A stretch of DNA of 64,000 bases from Ashinkailepas kermadecensis (GCA_034440615.1 JAOTOM010004877.1:431501-495500); one strand, 5' to 3'. Shown: positions 23,501-32,929, numbered from the stretch's first letter. The notes: generated from the letters alone by a model not told the origin. Numbers and translations are program-made.

Positions 23501-26500
23501 GTGATGGCGACAGCATCGCGCAGAACCTACCAGTGACGCCCGTCTTTTTGTAGAAGGCCTGAAACCATTCCTCGGGGATGATGCCGAGCCGCACCTTGTC
23601 GGGCAGCTCAGGCCGCACGCGACGCGGGAAGTTGACGAGGTCGCGCTCAGCATTCTCTTTGATGGCCACAGCGTCGGCGGGCCGGTCCAGCGGTGCCAAG
23701 GTGGAGGATGCCCGCAGCACGGCCATCAATGGTCGGCTCACGGCTGAAACGGGAACGCACCCAGCTACATCTCGCACTCAGGCACGCCCATCAACACTCG
23801 AGCAGACGCCACATGAAGAATAACCTTGGGTTTATTTACGACACATTTAACTGCCAAGTCATGTAGCGTCGCCAACCTCTCACACCGATTGGTCGGTGTG
23901 TCATCCAGCGTCGCCAACCTCTCACACCGCCAACCGCGAGTGGACTTGGTGATCCCGCCGGTTGCGGGATTCGAGACCACGACCGTGCGATCAAGAGAGA
24001 TGCTACATGAGAACAGCCACTGCTGCTCAGCATCCTGCACTTCCCAGATTTATTTGGGAACCAACGTCTCATAAAAACTATTTAGAACTAGATACATAAT
24101 TGTAACTTCCATGACATGTCACAAAACTAAACAACAATAACAACATCCATTTTCATAATGGCCCCTCTTTTTACATTCATTGCATCAAGATATTGATAAC
24201 ATTTTCTCACACTTAAGCATAATCATGTTCCCCACTTGCTTCAACATCATCGCGGGTTTTACGTCTTCGTCAATTCGACTGATTTCAAGGTACTGTTGTG
24301 GTCGCACTATCTGCAGCCCATGCATGGCAGCTATGATCATTATGGCAGTGATGAAGCCCTCACTGGTGGTGTTGCAATCAACAATCTCACAATGTCATGA
24401 AAGACTGGATTGTTAATTAGTGGCTGATTACTTTATTATTAATTGTTGATTGGCGAATTAAGCATTTATTTATTGATATTGACTGACCATGATTGTACAG
24501 TGCCAAGGTACCTACATTTTTTGTGTGGGAAGAAGTAATGTTAACATAACTAAGTGATACTTTGGCTAATTCAGAGATGCATGTGATGAAAACTAGATTC
24601 CTGAGAAAAATAGTGAATTTCACAAATATGGCAAATTGTGTACAATGTTTCATATCTGCCATGTCAACAAATGCTGGCCCTTCCCCAAGCAAATCCCTAC
24701 ATGCCTGTATGTCCATGTCCATTTGCATCTATATATTATACAACTGCTATTTCATGTCATACTCACCCAATGCTCACTTTGAGAAATATAATTGTTTTGG
24801 AATATATCTGGTTTGTGCATCCACAATATGGATATGTCTGGGTATTTACAATATGTCCAGATGCACTAACAGACATGCAAGACGACATCAAATTGAGGAA
24901 TGGGGGCATGCAGGGTGGTCAGAGTGGGGGCAGCAGAAAGGGGAAGATGAATGAAATGTAGGTGACTCAACGAAAGGCAAGGCCTTTTCCTTGCCTTTTC
25001 AAACAGATTTAAAAAAAAAACGAATATGAAACATTTTTAGCAGTGACATTTAATATGACCTGCCTGTAATTGTAAAACTATTGTCCAAAAATACTATAAC
25101 CTGGTGCAATTAAGCTATCATGCACAGAACTTCATTAGAACCACAAACATACAAAATTCACCTTCTAATCATTACAACACATGCTTTATCTTGCCTGGCA
25201 CCAGACATCTGGCAAACGAAACTAATGAAGTTCTGTGACCCTAAAAACATGTGGCTTGAATACATGACAATGCCATTTGCAAGGTTACACCATCACAAAA
25301 TCACAACAAAAATCACAATGTTGCATCACTGTTCAGAGCTGGCTTCATATCCCTAATACAGATCAACTCATATTTCCCTGTCTGCATGTTCTTTTGTCTC
25401 TGGTACACTTTGTATACTAAAAGGATTGCCAGTTGTATAATCTGGGTCACATGATCGGGCGTGGTCAACTATCAACGTGGTCAACTATAATCTTTATTGG
25501 GTTATAAGTGTTTGGCAAACAGCACAGGCGATTTTCCGTGTGTTCCCCGAACCGAACAACGGTGTTCGGAATACGACACGTGTATCTACACCTGCTAAAA
25601 CAAGTGTGCTGAATTCCGACTTAATAATTATCATATAACTATATAGCCTATAATAATAACCGACTTAATCAGACTGAATTCCGGACTTAAGCATGTTAAG
25701 CCTGAAAGGTTGCACTTGGCAGGTGCGGATCCAGTATTTATAATTGGGGAAGGGGCACATTTCCCAGGAGGGGTGCCTTCGCCTGGAAAATTCGCTATGT
25801 GAGGAGGGGTACACTGAAACATACCAAACAAGCACCTTTTTATCCCAAAGGGGTGCGATTTTCTCTGAGATGCGTCTGTGGCTAACGAATCTGTTGAGCA
25901 TAGGGTGGGGAGGATCCACCCAAGCTTACCTGAAGGAGTGCTTTTTCCGACTGGAGGAGCACCAACTTTCCATAAGGGGAGGGGGAGGGGCTGCAGCTCA
26001 CTGCTTCCAGCAGACTGAGCTCGAACTAAGATTGGCGACCAGCCAGCGACGCCCAACGCCACTAGACAGATCACGGCGATGTCATTCATCCGCTGTCCTC
26101 AGCATTCTGCATGGCTCGAACAGTGGGCAAAAACGGAGAAGACCTTTGGCTAGCACTTGTTCATGCCAGAAAAACAGTGCAATCCGAGTGGGAAGGAGAG
26201 AACAGAACAACCTCCAGCCTGCATCTCGGAGCCCATCTGGTGCCATTATCATGACCAGCAGTGGAGACAGGAGGCACGCCAGCGAGGTCGTGTTTGCCAG
26301 CAGTCCCGGTGTGGTCGAGGAGCAGCAATGTCCCCGCCGGCCCACTAAGCCGAGCGTCAGACGGCTGCTGAGTGCTGGTGCAGCACCATTCCTGCCTTCT
26401 GGTGCACATCAGTACACACAACACTCAAGAAAGATGCAGATTGGATTTGCGTCAGTTGTTCAGCCAGCTGGTGCCAAGAACACGACACTGTGGTGGACAC

Positions 26501-29500
26501 CAGTAAACATGCCGATGTCGGACCGCCGTTGGCGGCGCGCTCGGGACTTCTTGGCGAGAGCTCGGCATCTTCTAAGCAGCATGCCGACATCAGGCCACTC
26601 TGGGTTTGACATCAGCAAACTAACATGAAATATCAATCCATGCTGGGTTGAGTTTGGCAAATCAATAGCGGCCAACCGACGTCAGGCCGTTCTGACATTC
26701 AACTCCCCAGCCGACAGCAGGCCGCTATCAGCATGTTCACTGGGCAGGACTTGCATTGAATGTGACATGTGCCCCACAACTGTCCACATCTAGTGTGCAT
26801 TTCTGTATGTGAAGGATACTATGCCCACCTGCTGGATGACAATGGTGATGATGAAGAAGCTGTCACAGACATCATGTGTGAGGCATGCACTTGTGCTGTG
26901 ACTGCTTAGTGTTAGTTACTAGTTGGTGTTCATGTTGCTTCGTGTTTGTGTCAGTGGAGGACTTGAGAGGTGATGTCAGAATGTCTGTGCCCATCATTCA
27001 CCGCAGACAGTGCTGCCTTCGCCGATCATCGCTGCTGTGTTCTCGCATGGAGACAGGTAGTTGATTCCTCCCCCAGGGTGCCAGAGGCTTTGCAGGGCAT
27101 TGCTAGTGAACATACCAGGACCGGATACAGAGGGGGGTGTGGGTGGGGGTGGAGGGAAGGCACTGGAGGCATGGCATGTGCCCCCTCTGATGGAAAGGTG
27201 GCACAAATCCAGCCAGGATATACCATTTTTGGAATGTTCAGGTGCATGCCCCTCTCACCCACTCCTAACAGATTTTTCAGCAGAAGTCACTCCTTTTAGA
27301 GGAAAGGGCACCCTTTTTAGATACGAAGGTGCTCTCTTGAGATAAAAAGATGCTAGAGCACCCCCCCCCCCCAACTCAATCAGTTTTTCAGCTGAAGGCA
27401 CTCCTCTGAGGAGATGTACCCTTCACATGATAAATATGTTATCCACATCTGAAATAGCATTGAGGAAACTTGTTTGCACCAAGGCTCTGCAGGTAAATTA
27501 TGATGGGACAGCTAGGTCCATTGGTGACATGTGGTCAATAGGGTCAGCATAGGTTTAGCTGAACTCCCACCCCAAGTAATATGGCAGTAAATTGGCATCA
27601 AAACATAATGACCGATGGCAGGGGCTGTTCCTCTCCCCATCAGGGATGAATACACTATTTTCCCTGAAGACACCCCTTCAGGGATATTTATAGTGACATC
27701 ACATGGATAAAATAGTACCCCTCCAGATGAATGCCCCTGATGATATTACTGGCATTGTAGTTTAGGGCCACATCAATTGCATAGGTTATATAGTGATATC
27801 ACTGGGTCCTCCCCTGCCCCAATGGGAAACTTCCACTTGGGAGGCCCATTCCAAGTAGTGCTTAACTGACAAGTACATACTAAGCAACCATCTCAACTAT
27901 TTGGCCAGATCAGGTGCACCTCCAAAAACACAAACAAACTATCAGTTGTCTAATGCACTTTCTATGGGTCTGTTCCTGCGCCCTCATCCGGAATACGTTG
28001 AGCATCCATTTCCTCTACCGGCCATTCCCACGCCTCATCCGGAATTAGTTTACCCTCATCAACCCTCCACCGGATGATAAAAACCTAATCCGGCAGGTTG
28101 GCAGTTGATGAAGGAATATGACAACAGTGCAGCGACAGTGGCGTTCAGCATGAAATAATTTATTTAATCTGGCCTAGGCCAGGAGCATAGTCATTGGGTT
28201 GTATATGTCACACTTTCTTTATTTTACACCTGTTTTTTTTTAAAGAAATCCAAGAGATATGGGATATGTAATGGATATGAGCAGTCACCCATGTATTATG
28301 TCACCAACTACACTACTTTGTCTCCAGTGCACTTAGAGAGCATCCAACATGTCAGTGGAAATCGGAGCTGGGCGTCTGAAATTTGATGGGTAAATTGTAG
28401 GTTCAGTCATGCATGTTAATTTCCATGCACTTGAGGGGGCATGCTTGCTGGTATGCATCCATGTTTTTTGTTTGCATTCCTGTATCAGTGGCTGAAGGAG
28501 GAGCTACGTGTGCCATCCACATGGGAAGGTGGTTTTCCTCTGACACACAGCATTGAATATTTATAAAAATTAATGGGGGAAATATATGAAGGCAATGGCC
28601 AAGTCCAAATGGATTGGAGGGCACACTCCCTAGGGTCCAATGTTAGCAGTTAAAATTTTTTGAGGAGGGCAAACCAGCATTAAATGGCACTTGCCCCTTC
28701 AAAAACTATATAAAGCAACACCCTTGCTCAAACAGGTAGGCCATCAAGTACACTGTACTACTTGAGTGTCCATCGCTAAATGGTCTTTCGTCCCAAGGTG
28801 CCCCTCTCAGAGTAAAAGATGCCTATTCAGTATGCTTCAGTGCAGTCCCCTTCCCCCACTTCATGAATACTCTTCTGAACGAGAGCATTAAGGGACTTCT
28901 GCAACAGCTCCGCTCTGAGGAAATTGGTCCCCTCCAAACGAGTACCTGCCTGCCTGCCATTGAACATTTCTGGATCTGCCCTTCAAATAAATGCTTTTTG
29001 AGCTCCTGAAGCAGCACAAGCCATCATCATCCACTGTGCATCAGCTTCCCGGTCAGAGTTGGAATCAGAAAACATAGCTTGCAGCATACTTTAATCATCC
29101 TCCAATAGCTAGTTATTTAGGCTTTAGGGCACATCGACTGCTGTGAATAGCTCCAATAGCTGCTGCACCATATGATTCATTGGGCTTTCACAACAGCAAG
29201 TATATCAATCAATACAAAATATTGGCAGTTACTTGCAAGATCGGAGCAAGCAACAGAGAATGCCACCAATTTGCACATAGGCACCAAATAGCACTACAAC
29301 AATACCACCACCAACAGCTGATTGAAGTACAAAACTCCACCGGTCGTTCCAGCATCTCAACCTGGAAGACCTCTTTTGGCTGAAGCTCAACCTATTCCAG
29401 ATGAGGGTGCAGGAACAGACCCTATATCTGCCCCTGTCCAGCTGATTGATAGATAGTTAGCCATAGATAGACAGATAGATAGACAGCTCAGATCATAAAT

Positions 29501-30146
29501 AAATGTGTCAGGAAACAGTCTGTGGAAGATATACTTGATTTATTATTGCTCAGAAAGCAACATACCTAGTGTTCTTAATCCAGCACACCCACATTTTCAT
29601 GTTTAGAATATACCTAACACACCACAATTATTTAAAATAAAATAATTACTCTTTGAGTGGTTAGAGGGTTTTCATTAACAAACTGTTTAAGTATGGTTGG
29701 CTTGCCCATTTTTTTATGTTCTGTAAACACCATACAATTACTGGTTTGGCCATACCGAAACAGCAGCAGAGCCATGTGGTGCATGAAATCTTAAATGCTT
29801 AGATAGGGGTGCTCCCTTTCCTAGGTAGGTATCTACTCTGATAATTAAAACAAAATGAATCATAACTACTTGTCATGCTGGACAGCCAGTCTAATACAGA
29901 TCTGCGGATTCAGCATTATGTTCTAGTTTCTATTGTATACACCTATATTTTTATTTCTAATATGCACAGGAATCACCTAATCCAAAACACCTACATATAA
30001 AGTGGCAAAAACGGCGCAAAAGCGGCAATCGTGCCGCAGGATAACATGCCAGTTATCTTATTTTGAAAACAGACAAAGCCTTCTGCCACCAGGTATTTTG
30101 GTTATCACTTAAACTTACCTGTCTTTGGTACCAGGCGAGACAACAT
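14413..30146 (-). CDS. ATPsynB: ATP synthase subunit b, mitochondrial (five coding exons)
   Basis: Subunit b is the peripheral stalk of mitochondrial F1Fo ATP synthase: it is anchored in the inner membrane and holds the F1 head static against the rotor. Exons 30146-30119, 23743-23531, 20805-20642, 16836-16648 and 14589-14413 join with GT-AG introns and consistent phases (1, 1, 0, 0) to 256 residues, the length of the human protein. The start MLSRLVPKT opens a mitochondrial targeting region. Diagnostic blocks are [38 protein letters not shown] with the adjoining hydrophobic membrane segments, [18 protein letters not shown], and [10 protein letters not shown] plus HLVNWVV near the C-terminus. 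Introns are 6.4, 2.7, 3.8 and 2.1 kb and are filled with mobile elements. No stop or frameshift was seen, so the gene looks functional. Identity is nearly certain from family knowledge. Confidence 0.95.
15289..16430 (+). pseudogene. LINE reverse transcriptase relic in ATPsynB intron 4
   Basis: Plus-strand, antisense to ATPsynB. Readable RT blocks are [33 protein letters not shown] (15823-15880), [22 protein letters not shown] and the catalytic FADD ([11 protein letters not shown], about 16300-16335) in another frame. Frameshifts, a lost GFR block and no RNase H show decay. The 5' part holds a direct duplication: about 90 bp with ATATTATTGACA(G/C)TAACC near 15295 repeats near 15440. It resembles the I-like group, but clade assignment is uncertain. 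Confidence 0.8.
16570..16671 (-). repeat. Triplicated exon end and splice donor of ATPsynB exon 4
   Basis: The 3' end of exon 4 with its donor (minus-strand ACAACGAG|GTCAGTCACGG) is followed in the intron by two further copies, spaced 32 and 39 bp. The donors fall at 16647, about 16615 and about 16576. The middle copy keeps ACAACGAG|GTCAGTCACGG intact; the last is changed to ACAACGGG|GTCAGT. Only the first gives an open reading frame: use of the second adds 32 bases and brings a TGA in frame after five codons. Confidence 0.9.
16648..16836 (-). CDS. ATPsynB: ATPsynB exon 4 (coiled-coil stalk)
   Basis: Acceptor GATAG, 189 bp, 63 codons, donor GAG|GTCAGT. Highly charged helical stalk with [38 protein letters not shown] and QMTVYNE. 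Phase 0 at both ends. The last 24 bases plus donor are tandemly repeated in the intron (see 16570-16671). Confidence 0.95.
16840..18600. other. Intron 3 sequence, nothing recognised
   Basis: Apart from a short duplicated GGGTAGCCGCGGxGA block (16900 and 16951) no repeat boundary, coding exon or RNA gene was recognised. Confidence 0.45.
18601..18916. repeat. 50-bp satellite, 6.3 copies
   Basis: Copies start at 18601, 18651, 18701, 18751, 18801, 18851 and (partial) 18901, each opening CTTGCTGACTCACGCGATAA and holding TCTTGCACGCTTCCACCC. Copies 2-6 differ by only one to a few bases. The array lies within ATPsynB intron 3. Confidence 0.95.
18920..19660. other. Intron 3 sequence, nothing recognised
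   Basis: No conserved coding, RNA or repeat signal seen. Confidence 0.4.
19668..19836 (-). mobile_element. tRNA-derived SINE, old copy
   Basis: Tail GGTTGGTTGGCTGG at left, middle GTCAATTGGTCGCGGGCGAA, reversed B box region GGCTAGAACCGACAA, and a tRNA-like head end CCTACCCCAGGACTACCCAC at right. Sense is minus. More diverged than the 51859-52021 copy. Confidence 0.75.
20642..20805 (-). CDS. ATPsynB: ATPsynB exon 3 (membrane anchor)
   Basis: Acceptor TGCCAG, 164 bp, donor GAT|GTGAGT. Encodes [19 protein letters not shown], then [35 protein letters not shown]. Two hydrophobic stretches separated by the conserved [10 protein letters not shown] form the membrane hairpin of subunit b. Confidence 0.96.
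21249..21562. mobile_element. Hairpin MITE with internal 22-bp repeats
   Basis: Long inverted repeat: ATGATGACAATATTTCTGG ... AAACAATTAATGAGCTTTCG ... GAGCTCCTAGCGG on the left is mirrored on the right by CCGCTAGGAGCTC ... AATTGTTT ... CCAGAAATATTATCATCAT. The centre holds four imperfect copies of a 22-bp unit AATGGTATGTTCCATGTAT. There is no coding capacity. It lies in ATPsynB intron 2. Confidence 0.8.
22171..23152. mobile_element. Non-autonomous hAT-like transposon (982 bp)
   Basis: The left end TAGGAATGCACCAGAT and right end (inverted) TAGGGATGCACCAGTT form 16-bp terminal inverted repeats with two mismatches. TAGGGATGCACC is a common hAT terminus. The flanking 8-mers CGATACAC and CGAACAAC match at only five of eight positions, so the target duplication is eroded or absent. 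CCGGAT-rich subterminal motifs occur at both ends, as in hAT elements. No transposase is encoded. It sits in ATPsynB intron 2. Confidence 0.65.
23531..23743 (-). CDS. ATPsynB: ATPsynB exon 2
   Basis: Acceptor TTTCAG, 213 bp, donor G|GTAGGT. Encodes the end of the targeting sequence and the N-terminal matrix segment with [37 protein letters not shown] and the first base of the following glycine. Both ends are phase 1. Confidence 0.95.
23828..23990 (-). mobile_element. tRNA-derived SINE, rearranged copy
   Basis: Contains GTCATGTAGCGTCGCCAACC and CTCACACCGATTGGTCGG, then a second AGCGTCGCCAACCTCTCACA, so the middle is duplicated. It ends with GGGATTCGAGACCACGA at the B-box position. Same orientation as the other SINE copies, just upstream of ATPsynB exon 2. 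Confidence 0.65.
24000..25715. other. Intron 1 sequence, AT-rich, nothing recognised
   Basis: Low-GC stretch with only incidental open frames. No terminal repeats or tandem array recognised. Confidence 0.4.
25722..26010. repeat. Degenerate GC-rich repeat, GCGGATCCAG-edged copy
   Basis: Begins GGTGCGGATCCAGTATTTAT and continues with GAGGGGTGCCTTCGCC- and GGAGGAGCACC-type units of the same family as 239-905. A 294-codon open frame (25744-26628) starts inside it and shows no known domain. Confidence 0.5.
26011..27160. other. Unassigned intron 1 stretch with overlapping open frames
   Basis: Higher GC than its surroundings, with overlapping long frames on both strands. Repeated phrases such as GCCGACATCAGGCCACT and AACCGACGTCAGGCCG (26521-26730) suggest another degenerate element. 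A cysteine-rich scrap ([12 protein letters not shown], about 26755-26790) hints at a decayed zinc-binding domain but is too short to assign. Confidence 0.35.
27753..27793 (-). mobile_element. Mini-retroposon, 41-bp copy
   Basis: Carries TAGTTTAGGGCCACATCAA and GCATAGGTTATATAG. Flanked by TGATATTACTGG (27741-27752) and TGATATCACTGG (27794-27805), a 12-bp target duplication with one mismatch. Diverged from the other copies, closest to the one at 59806. Confidence 0.6.
28573..28735. repeat. Dispersed repeat, copy also at 33384-33552
   Basis: Shared in order with 33384-33552: ATGAAGGCAATGG, GTCCAAATTGATTGG-like, CACACTCC-TAGGG, CACTTGCCCC and a TATAAAGxAACACCC block. Probably part of the same GC-rich degenerate family that abuts both copies on the right. 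Confidence 0.65.
29111..29150 (-). mobile_element. Mini-retroposon, 40-bp copy
   Basis: AGTTATTTAGGCTTTAGGGC and ACATCGACTGC, flanked by identical CTCCAATAGCT at 29100-29110 and 29151-29161 (11-bp target duplication). Slightly shorter than the usual 52 bp at the sense 5' end. Confidence 0.75.
29430..30116. other. Intron 1 sequence with GATA microsatellite
   Basis: Imperfect GATA/GACA tetranucleotides at 29446-29490; otherwise AT-rich sequence with nothing recognised up to exon 1 of ATPsynB. Confidence 0.5.
30119..30146 (-). CDS. ATPsynB: ATPsynB exon 1 (start codon, 28 bp)
   Basis: ATG followed by codons for LSRLVPKT and one extra G, then donor GTAAGT. The split codon G|CC (alanine) joins exactly to exon 2. 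MLSR is the usual opening of this protein (also in human). The exon was found by requiring an ATG, a phase-1 donor and a targeting-type sequence, so confidence is slightly lower than for the others. The foldback element at 30330-31246 lies about 180 bp upstream. Confidence 0.82.
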
Positions 30147-30329
30147 TTCGATCGAAGGTTGTGCACGGGCACAGCCGACCAACGAACAGAACCAGTGGAA
30201 AAAATAGAGATGGGCTAGGCGCCTTGGGCCAGGCATACTTTTCATGCTCCAATAATAGTGGCGTATTTTGGCACTTACATGTAAGGTAAAAGTAACTATT
30301 CATAAGGTCAGGGGTACCGTCCATTCGGC

Positions 30330-31246
30330 GGGGAGGGTCTAAAATGCCCACTTTTTTGCCCGATGGACGATCTCAGCAATTACGCAGTAGGTGTCAATGA
30401 AAGTTGCAGTAGTAGATGTTTTGTAAATAATGAGGTGGTTCTGAGCTACAATCGTAATTAATATTTTCCTTTAAATGCCTTTAAATCGCCTCCAAATGGC
30501 GTTGAAATTCCAGAGTTGCCCGATGGACGATCTACGAAAGTAACTAACAGAATTGCGCCAAACACACACTGATCGATGTGTTTTCACCGTATTAGAGGAT
30601 ATGAGGCAGTTAAGATAAAAATTAACATATGAAATATAGAAATTCATCACATCACAATTCAGCTAGAGATGGGCTACATCGCAAGTTAATTAGAGGTGGG
30701 TGATGGATTTGTTGTGTTGACCCATCTCTACCCTGATCCCATCTCTAATTGAGTTGTGATATGATTTTTTCTACATTTCATATGTTAACTTTTCTCTTAA
30801 CTGCCTCAGCTCATCTAATACTGTGAAAAGACATCGATCAGTGTGTGTTTGGCCAATTCTGTAAGTTACTTTCGTAGATCGTCCTTCGGGCAAATCTGGA
30901 ATTTCAATCCCTCATTTCGTGGCTTTCTACCCATTTATGTTGGCTGGAAATGACTCAAACCCCCCCAAATCGATGTCGAAGTTTATTTTAGAGCCATTTT
31001 TACGAAGATCGGTATGGTAGTTACTGAGATCGTCCGTCGGTCACTTTCTATTGTTGTGATTACAGCGTTTCAACGCCATTTGGGGGGCGATTTAATGGCA
31101 TGTAAAGGAAAATATTCATTACGATTGTAGCTCAGAACCACCTCATTATTTACAAAACATCTATTACTGCAACCTTCATCGACGCCCACTTCGTAATTGC
31201 TGAGATCGTCCATCGGGCAAAAAAGTGGGCATTTTAGACCCTCCCC
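30330..31246. mobile_element. Foldback transposon with long imperfect TIRs, upstream of ATPsynB
   Basis: Termini GGGGAGGGTCTAAAATGCCC and its exact inverse start inverted arms that extend inward for hundreds of bases. The arms share blocks TTGCCCGATGGACGATCT, CTCAGCAATTACG, ATGAGGTGGTTCTGAGCTAC, ACTTTCGTAGATCGTC and a mirrored GATCGATGTGTTTTCAC / GACATCGATCAGTGTG core. The flanks are ATTCGGC at 30323-30329 and 31247-31253 (7 bp, or up to 9 if the terminal Gs are assigned to the duplication). Long arms suit a foldback or Mutator-like element. No transposase is present. The left end is about 180 bp upstream of the ATPsynB start codon, so the element lies in or next to that promoter. Confidence 0.75.
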
Positions 31247-31376
31247 ATTCGGCGGCCATACAGCCACTAGTTTTTGTGACGTAATGTATCGACATCTATA
31301 TATAACTAGACAAACAACTCGACTTTTCAAAACGTTCCCGACGGCGGCGCCGCATATGGGCAAGACGGCGGCGCTG
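31247..31376. promoter_or_regulatory. Possible (bidirectional) promoter: CRE-like site and GC-rich first exon
   Basis: Just right of the foldback element are GGCGGCCAT, which resembles YY1 sites found at housekeeping start sites, and TGACGTAA at 31277-31284, a CRE/ATF half-palindrome. A GC-rich block then ends in ATGGGCAAGACGGCGGCGCT with donor-like GTAAGC at 31377. It could be the ancestral ATPsynB promoter now displaced by the insertion, a divergent plus-strand first exon (MGKTAAL), or both. No downstream exon for a divergent gene was found. Confidence 0.3.
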
Positions 31377-31502
31377 GTAAGCGCTGCGCAGTGTGTTGTG
31401 GATGTAAAGCTGTGATGCTGGGGCGTTCTAGGTGGTGAAAATGACTATATCATTTTCAAATCATATAATCATATATGAAGCAAAAATTTGTGTTTTATAT
31501 AT

Positions 31503-31790
31503 GCACACTGGCGGATCTAGCCCACCGGTTTGGGGGGGGCAACTTTCGGTTTTCGGCGTCAGCCCCTCCCCCTCCCCCAGTGGCGTACCTATGAATTACA
31601 TCAGGGGAGGGGTCGAACGGATTTGGAGGGTGCCCCTTCTCCCGCTATTTTTGGTTAAAAGCACCGGATTTCGACCACTATTTGGCAAAGGGGCCCATTT
31701 GAAGAAGAAGAAAAAAATAATTGACAACATAATTTCCTGTGTAGGGGCCCCAGCCTACCTCCACCGTTTCTATGTTACCGGATTTTGTTC
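31503..31790 (+). repeat. 290-bp dispersed repeat, copy 1 (CACTGGCGGATCTAGCCC edge)
   Basis: Colinear with 41694-41975: CACTGGCGGATCTAGCCCAC edge, CAACTTTCGG, a CCCCC-AGxGGCGTACCTA block, ACxGATTTGGAGGGT, CGGATTTCGAC and GGGCCC-type blocks. The two copies lie on the same strand. The CACTGGCGGATC edge also bounds the element at 31859-32163. Confidence 0.7.
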
Positions 31791-31858
31791 TTGTTTACCA
31801 AAACGTTCACGTTCTCGTTCAACGTCTTGTACCACGTCAACGTTCATGCACGTGTACA

Positions 31859-32165
31859 CACTGGCGGATCCGATTTTGTCAACTCTTGCTGTAAGCAGAA
31901 CTTAGAGCATGGAACCCTCGATGTGTGTTAGAATCTACTATGCTACCATACTGGCTTCCAAACAATTATTTTTTTAAAAACCTTTAAAATGGGAGATTCT
32001 TTCATCCAGACGTTATTTTTTAACCTCGGCAAAGGTTACTGCATTTTAATTTAGCTGACTTCTGTTGGTTTCGGAGGGGTGGGGGTGGCAAAAGACACTA
32101 TGGCCCCCTTTTAAGGGCTTCGGGGGGGCATGGCCGGAATGGCCCCTCCCTGGATCCGCCAGTGT
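31859..32165. mobile_element. ~308-bp MITE-like element with CACTGGCGGATCC inverted ends
   Basis: Left edge CACTGGCGGATCC (31859) and right edge GGATCCGCCAGTG (to about 32163) are exact inverses. A second, left-truncated copy at 32405-32690 shares CTTGCTGTAAGCAGAACTT, GAACCCTCGATGTGT, GAATCTACTATGCTAC, CAAACAATTAT, ACTGCATTTTAATT, AAAGACACTATGGCCCCC and GGATCCGCCAGTGTA. Target duplication could not be settled. No coding capacity. Confidence 0.7.
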
Positions 32166-32404
32166 AAATACATACCTCCTCTTGCTATTCTTCTTGAAAA
32201 AATCAGTCAATGTAGCCTGTCTCTTCATCTTAGCAACCCTAACACCAACATACGAAACATGCTGCTCAACTAGGCTCAACTGGTCACTCGCACAAAACAT
32301 CCTGTTCAAATTCCGCTTTCGAAATCTGGCTCACTGGGTCCGCTTGCCCGTTACTGGCTAAACAAACTTCATGAACCTATCTGACGAAGGAATAATGGAA
32401 CTGC

Positions 32405-32690
32405 TGATTTCGTCATCTCTTGCTGTAAGCAGAACTTCAACAGCATAGAACCCTCGATGTGTCAGAATCTACTATGCTACTATATTGTGCTTCCAAACAA
32501 TTATAACAAAATACCTGTAAAATTGGAGATTATTTCACCCGGAACGCTATTTTTTAACCTCAGCAAAGGCTACTGCATTTTAATTCAATTTACTTTTGTT
32601 GGTTTGGGGGGCCAAAAGACACTATGGCCCCCCTTTGAAGCGCTTGGCGGGCCATGGCCGGAATGCCCCCCCTGGATCCGCCAGTGTATA
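32405..32690. mobile_element. Second copy of the CACTGGCGGATCC element, left end lost
   Basis: Direct copy of 31880-32165 with small indels, ending GGATCCGCCAGTGTATATAC and running straight into a long TA microsatellite. Confidence 0.7.
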
Positions 32691-32702
32691 TACATATGTA
32701 TA

Positions 32703-32705
32703 TAT

Positions 32706-32799
<94 letters not shown>
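32703..32799. repeat. Long (TA)n microsatellite
   Basis: About 95 bp of alternating TA abutting the end of the element at 32405-32690. Open frames of tyrosine/isoleucine repeats here are artefacts. Confidence 0.95.
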
Positions 32800-32801
<2 letters not shown>

Positions 32802-32907
32802 GGAATAGATGATGTGGTTTTTGCTTGGTATATGCATATATATATGCATATATATATATATATATATATATATGCATATACCAAGCAAGAACCACATCAT
32901 CTATTCC
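32802..32907. repeat. Inverted repeat enclosing a TA tract
   Basis: GGAATAGATGATGTGGTTTT and TGCTTGGTATATGCATATAT on the left are mirrored by ATGCATATACCAAGCA and ACCACATCATCTATTCC on the right, giving roughly 38-bp arms (one or two mismatches) around (TA)n. The whole can fold into one hairpin. Confidence 0.85.
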
Positions 32908-32929
32908 ACATTAAGCCTGTACTCCAACC

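Larger units (their letters stand above)
27966..29422. mobile_element. PIF/Harbinger-like TIR element, non-autonomous (1457 bp)
   Basis: The left terminus GGGTCTGTTCCTGCGCCCTC is repeated inverted at the right end (29372-29422) over about 40 bp, and TAT flanks both ends (27963-27965, 29423-29425). GGGTCTGTT-type ends and 3-bp duplications are typical of PIF/Harbinger elements and Tourist MITEs; TAT rather than TTA/TAA is a caveat. No transposase is present. Later insertions are nested inside: a dispersed repeat (28573-28735), a GC-rich degenerate repeat (28780-28985) and a mini-retroposon (29111-29150). It lies in ATPsynB intron 1. Confidence 0.65.

Noticed and set aside
25744..26628. 294-codon plus-strand open frame
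   Set aside because: Starts within a degenerate repeat, lies within ATPsynB intron 1, has equally long frames on the other strand and no recognisable domain.
31859..32165. Tc1/mariner insertion with TA duplication
   Set aside because: TA follows the right end in both copies, but CA, not TA, precedes the left end, so the duplication is not supported.
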